Below, piece by piece: positions 61,476 through 64,000 of a DNA stretch of 64,000 bases. Under the pieces are notes generated by a model. It saw only the letters and a program-made list of their open reading frames with translations. It was not told the DNA's origin and made no database searches. The first letter of the stretch is position 1. Each line of letters opens with the position of its first letter. The position numbers and the translations under genes were made by a program. This DNA is from Terana coerulea. Lineage: Eukaryota; Basidiomycota; Agaricomycetes; Polyporales; Phanerochaetaceae. The stretch spans positions 124,001 to 188,000 of the forward strand of contig JAKOGH010000008.1 in the NCBI GenBank assembly GCA_024811115.1. The letters are read 5' to 3'.

Positions 61476-63485
61476 ATGCACACGCTTACACTGTTGCTTG
61501 CCTCGCTTGCGGCGAGCGCATTCGCCAGACTTGACTGCAGAGTTGCGCATCTCGGTGGTGGCAGAGACGATGGGCCCGCTATTAACGCCGCATTTGAACG
61601 GTGTGCGAAGAACGGGAAAGTTATACTCGACCAGTACTATCTCGTCGACAGTCTTCTTCTCACTACTGGTCTCGATGACGTTGAAATCGAGCTGAGCGGG
61701 ACTGGTGAGGCTATTTGATTACTCCCGCATTTGAGATCGTCGGAATTATACTGATGTTCGCCGTATAGTGCAGTACACTCCGAATATTGCAAAGTGGTCT
61801 CCGGAGAGTCTTTTCCTGACATATCAAAACGCGTAGGTGATATCTACACTCTGAAACGCAACGATACATTAACCTGCTCTTCTGCAGTACAACAGCTTGG
61901 TTCCTCTCTGGCAATAACATTCACCTTTACGGAGGCGGCACAATTGACGGCAACGGCCAGGTCTGGTATGACACGCTCAGCAGCTCCAACGTACGCGTTT
62001 CCCTCATGCACAGAGGCCAATATTGTGCTGAAACGTTCATTTCACAGAACGCTGGAACTGCTGGTGGTTCTTCTCGGACGTTTGCTAGGCCAGTTCCCGT
62101 TACGGTGGGCAATGCAACTAACGTCGTCATCGAAAACATTGTGCAGTTTGCTTCGCCATTCTGGGTAAGTTTCACGTCAAGTACGAGGACGCTCTCGTTG
62201 ACTGATCGGTGACTCCAGAACAACGTAAGCCTCAGCATGTGGCCCTCTCTGCGGCTTCCAGCCCTGATGCGTGCTTCCGCCGCAGTTTGTGTATCAAAGT
62301 TCCAATGTGACGTACAGGAACATAACGTAAGTTGGTAGACTGCCTGTCATGTCACGGCATCTGATCTCACGTTCTGTCCGTAGGATCAATAGTGTGTCCT
62401 ACTCGAGTGCACCCGCTGCAAACTCAGGTACGCGATGATCGCCAACACCTCGTTTTACTGTTATCAACTGCCATTCAGATGGTTGGGATATTTACCGGTC
62501 GAACGACGTCACTATCACCGACTCGTGGATCAACAACGATGACGACTGTGTTTGTGAGTTCACCTCTGTTTGATCTGAAAGCTTTTAATGGTGAGGACCT
62601 GCTAGCTTTCAAGCCAAACAGCACGAACATTCTCGTCAGCAACCTCTTCTGTAACGGCTCGCATGGCATCTCTGTAGGAAGTTTGGGTCAGGTTCGTCCC
62701 TTTTCCTCTGCTCCCTGCGTGCTCTACTCATCCAATACCGCGCAGTACGCCGGCGAGACCGATATTGTAGCGAACGTCACTGTGTCTAATGTCACAATGA
62801 ACAATGCCCAAAACGGTGCTCGCATCAAGGCGTTCGGTGGTAATCCAAACCCTAGTAAGTTCGTGGTATGCAGGAAACGTGAAGGCGGCTGCTGAACAAC
62901 GCTGTGCTTTCCAGACAGCACTGCAGGAGGTGGCTCCGGATTTGTGAAGAATATCACATACGCAGCCTTCCAAGGTACGTTAGCCCCCATTTCCAGCTCG
63001 GTCAAAGATTCTCACTTGCTCCTACAGTTGGAAAAGTGGACAACCCTGTTATCATTGATCAGGTGCGTTCTTTGCGCTCTTAATGCGCTCCCAGGTTGAA
63101 CGATTGGTCTCAGTGCTACGAAACTGCCGCGGACGTATGCGCGCAATTTCCCAGCATGGTCACGATTTCAGACGTTCATTGTGCGCTTCCTTCTTTCTTC
63201 TTCGTGTATCTGATTTAACGTGGCGCGCAGTCATTAATGTGACCGGAACATCATCTGGGAAGGAGGGTGGTGTCGTGGTGGATTTGGAGTGTTCAGCGTC
63301 GTGCACAAACATCACTGCCTCCGGTACTCATATCACCTCTCCTAAAGGGCCGGCCCAATTCATATGCGCAAATATTGCAAGTGAGAACGAGGTATGCAAC
63401 ATGACTCTTCCCGAATACTTATAGAGCTCATACGTGGCATTTCGACTCGTTATAGCTGGACTTCAACTGCACAAGCCCGTCTTGA
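61476..63485 (+). CDS. GH28 exo-polygalacturonase, secreted
   Basis: Inverting pectin hydrolase releasing galacturonic acid from chain ends (EC 3.2.1.67-type). ATG 61476 gives a signal peptide ([17 protein letters not shown]). The right-handed beta-helix follows, with GH28 motifs in order: [11 protein letters not shown] (motif NTD region), [13 protein letters not shown] (catalytic Asp pair), [14 protein letters not shown] (His) and [10 protein letters not shown] (RIK), then [11 protein letters not shown] and the end [19 protein letters not shown] and [12 protein letters not shown] point to the exo-acting branch. Twelve or more exons with 45-65-base introns all join in one frame. Multiple N-x-S/T sites fit a glycosylated secreted enzyme. 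Intact, stop 63483-63485. Confidence 0.92.
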
Positions 63486-64000
63486 ACTCGCTACGTCAAG
63501 CCGCTCTTCCTGTGTATGTGGCAACAGCCTCATGTCTCTGGAAGTTTTGTCAAAATGTTTGTTTGCGACCTCTTGATGTATACCACTCAGCCTGAGAGCC
63601 TGACTCAAGGGACCTAACTGGGCTCTAATGCATAATGACGCGGCCGCCAAACGGCAGAACATAAGCCAAATAACTTTCGGTCTGATACCCTGAGCATTAG
63701 TGCACGAATAGGCTAGAATCCTAAATTAATTTGGGCAACACGTAACTTATGTAGGCTAGCTCAGGCGAAGCACTGGCACGCCAGAAATTGCGACCGGCGA
63801 CTTTAGATTCCGCAACTTTGTGGCGTCAAGGTGAACGCTCGCATTTGATTGGCCGCCGCTGGCAAGCTGCAGTGGTCCGCCGCGGTCCGGATGAGCATAA
63901 GTATAGCGTTCTCTAAGGCTCATTGCTAGCACTAGTCTTCACTAGTACTAGTACGTTCTACTAGTGGCCATCGTAACAACCACCAACCTGCAGCATTCTA
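63486..64000. other. 3' flank, no gene recognised
   Basis: 515 bases after the GH28 stop. Near 63925-63965 the hexamer-like string actagt recurs four times in slightly different spacing; otherwise nothing. Confidence 0.5.

Overview
The window is nuclear DNA of a filamentous basidiomycete, most likely a wood- or litter-decaying mushroom (Agaricomycetes). Genes are split by many 45-65 base GT-AG introns and coding DNA is GC-rich. The content also fits: a TPR-CHAT protein, a short trichodiene-synthase-type sesquiterpene synthase, GH51 and GH28 plant cell wall enzymes, a Sec2-type exchange factor and Agaricomycete-style MFS carriers. No prokaryotic, organellar or viral gene was recognised.

Layout. 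0-7 kb: sugar transporter (minus, runs off the left edge), divergent GH51 arabinofuranosidase (plus) and a triose-phosphate/nucleotide-sugar-type transporter (plus). 8-17.6 kb: SEC24 with an N-terminal WW domain (minus), a 12-TM-type MFS carrier (plus) and a Sec2-like Rab GEF (plus). 18-27 kb: TPR-CHAT caspase-like protein (minus), a 270-bp inverted-repeat element, a small CsbD-like gene (plus) and a DHA14-type drug efflux carrier (plus). 27-34 kb: GFA1 (plus), a C2H2 zinc-finger protein (minus) and a 101-residue membrane protein (minus). 34-41 kb: gene-poor, with one doubtful small cysteine-containing gene near 37-38 kb. 41-47 kb: MFS transporter and sesquiterpene synthase (both minus). 47-50.5 kb: gene-poor. 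50.5-64 kb: F-box protein, ELYS-domain protein, mitochondrial ribosomal protein uS5m, Ser/Thr kinase, LSM8 and a GH28 exo-polygalacturonase.

How the genes relate. GH51 and the sugar transporter share one 568-bp divergent intergenic region and could form an arabinose release-and-uptake pair. The GH28 at the other end is another pectin enzyme. SEC24 and the Sec2-like GEF both serve secretion. The terpene synthase and the neighbouring MFS carrier could be a minimal metabolite locus, but no tailoring P450 is visible.

Caveat for users. About fifteen one-base indels, mostly in short homopolymers, interrupt otherwise well-conserved genes, including essential ones (GFA1, SEC24, uS5m). In the genes where I summed exon lengths, correcting them restores a length divisible by three. 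I read most of them as consensus errors rather than pseudogenes. Several other genes (sugar transporter, GH51, BSC6-like MFS, terpene synthase, LSM8, GH28, kinase) read cleanly through every exon.
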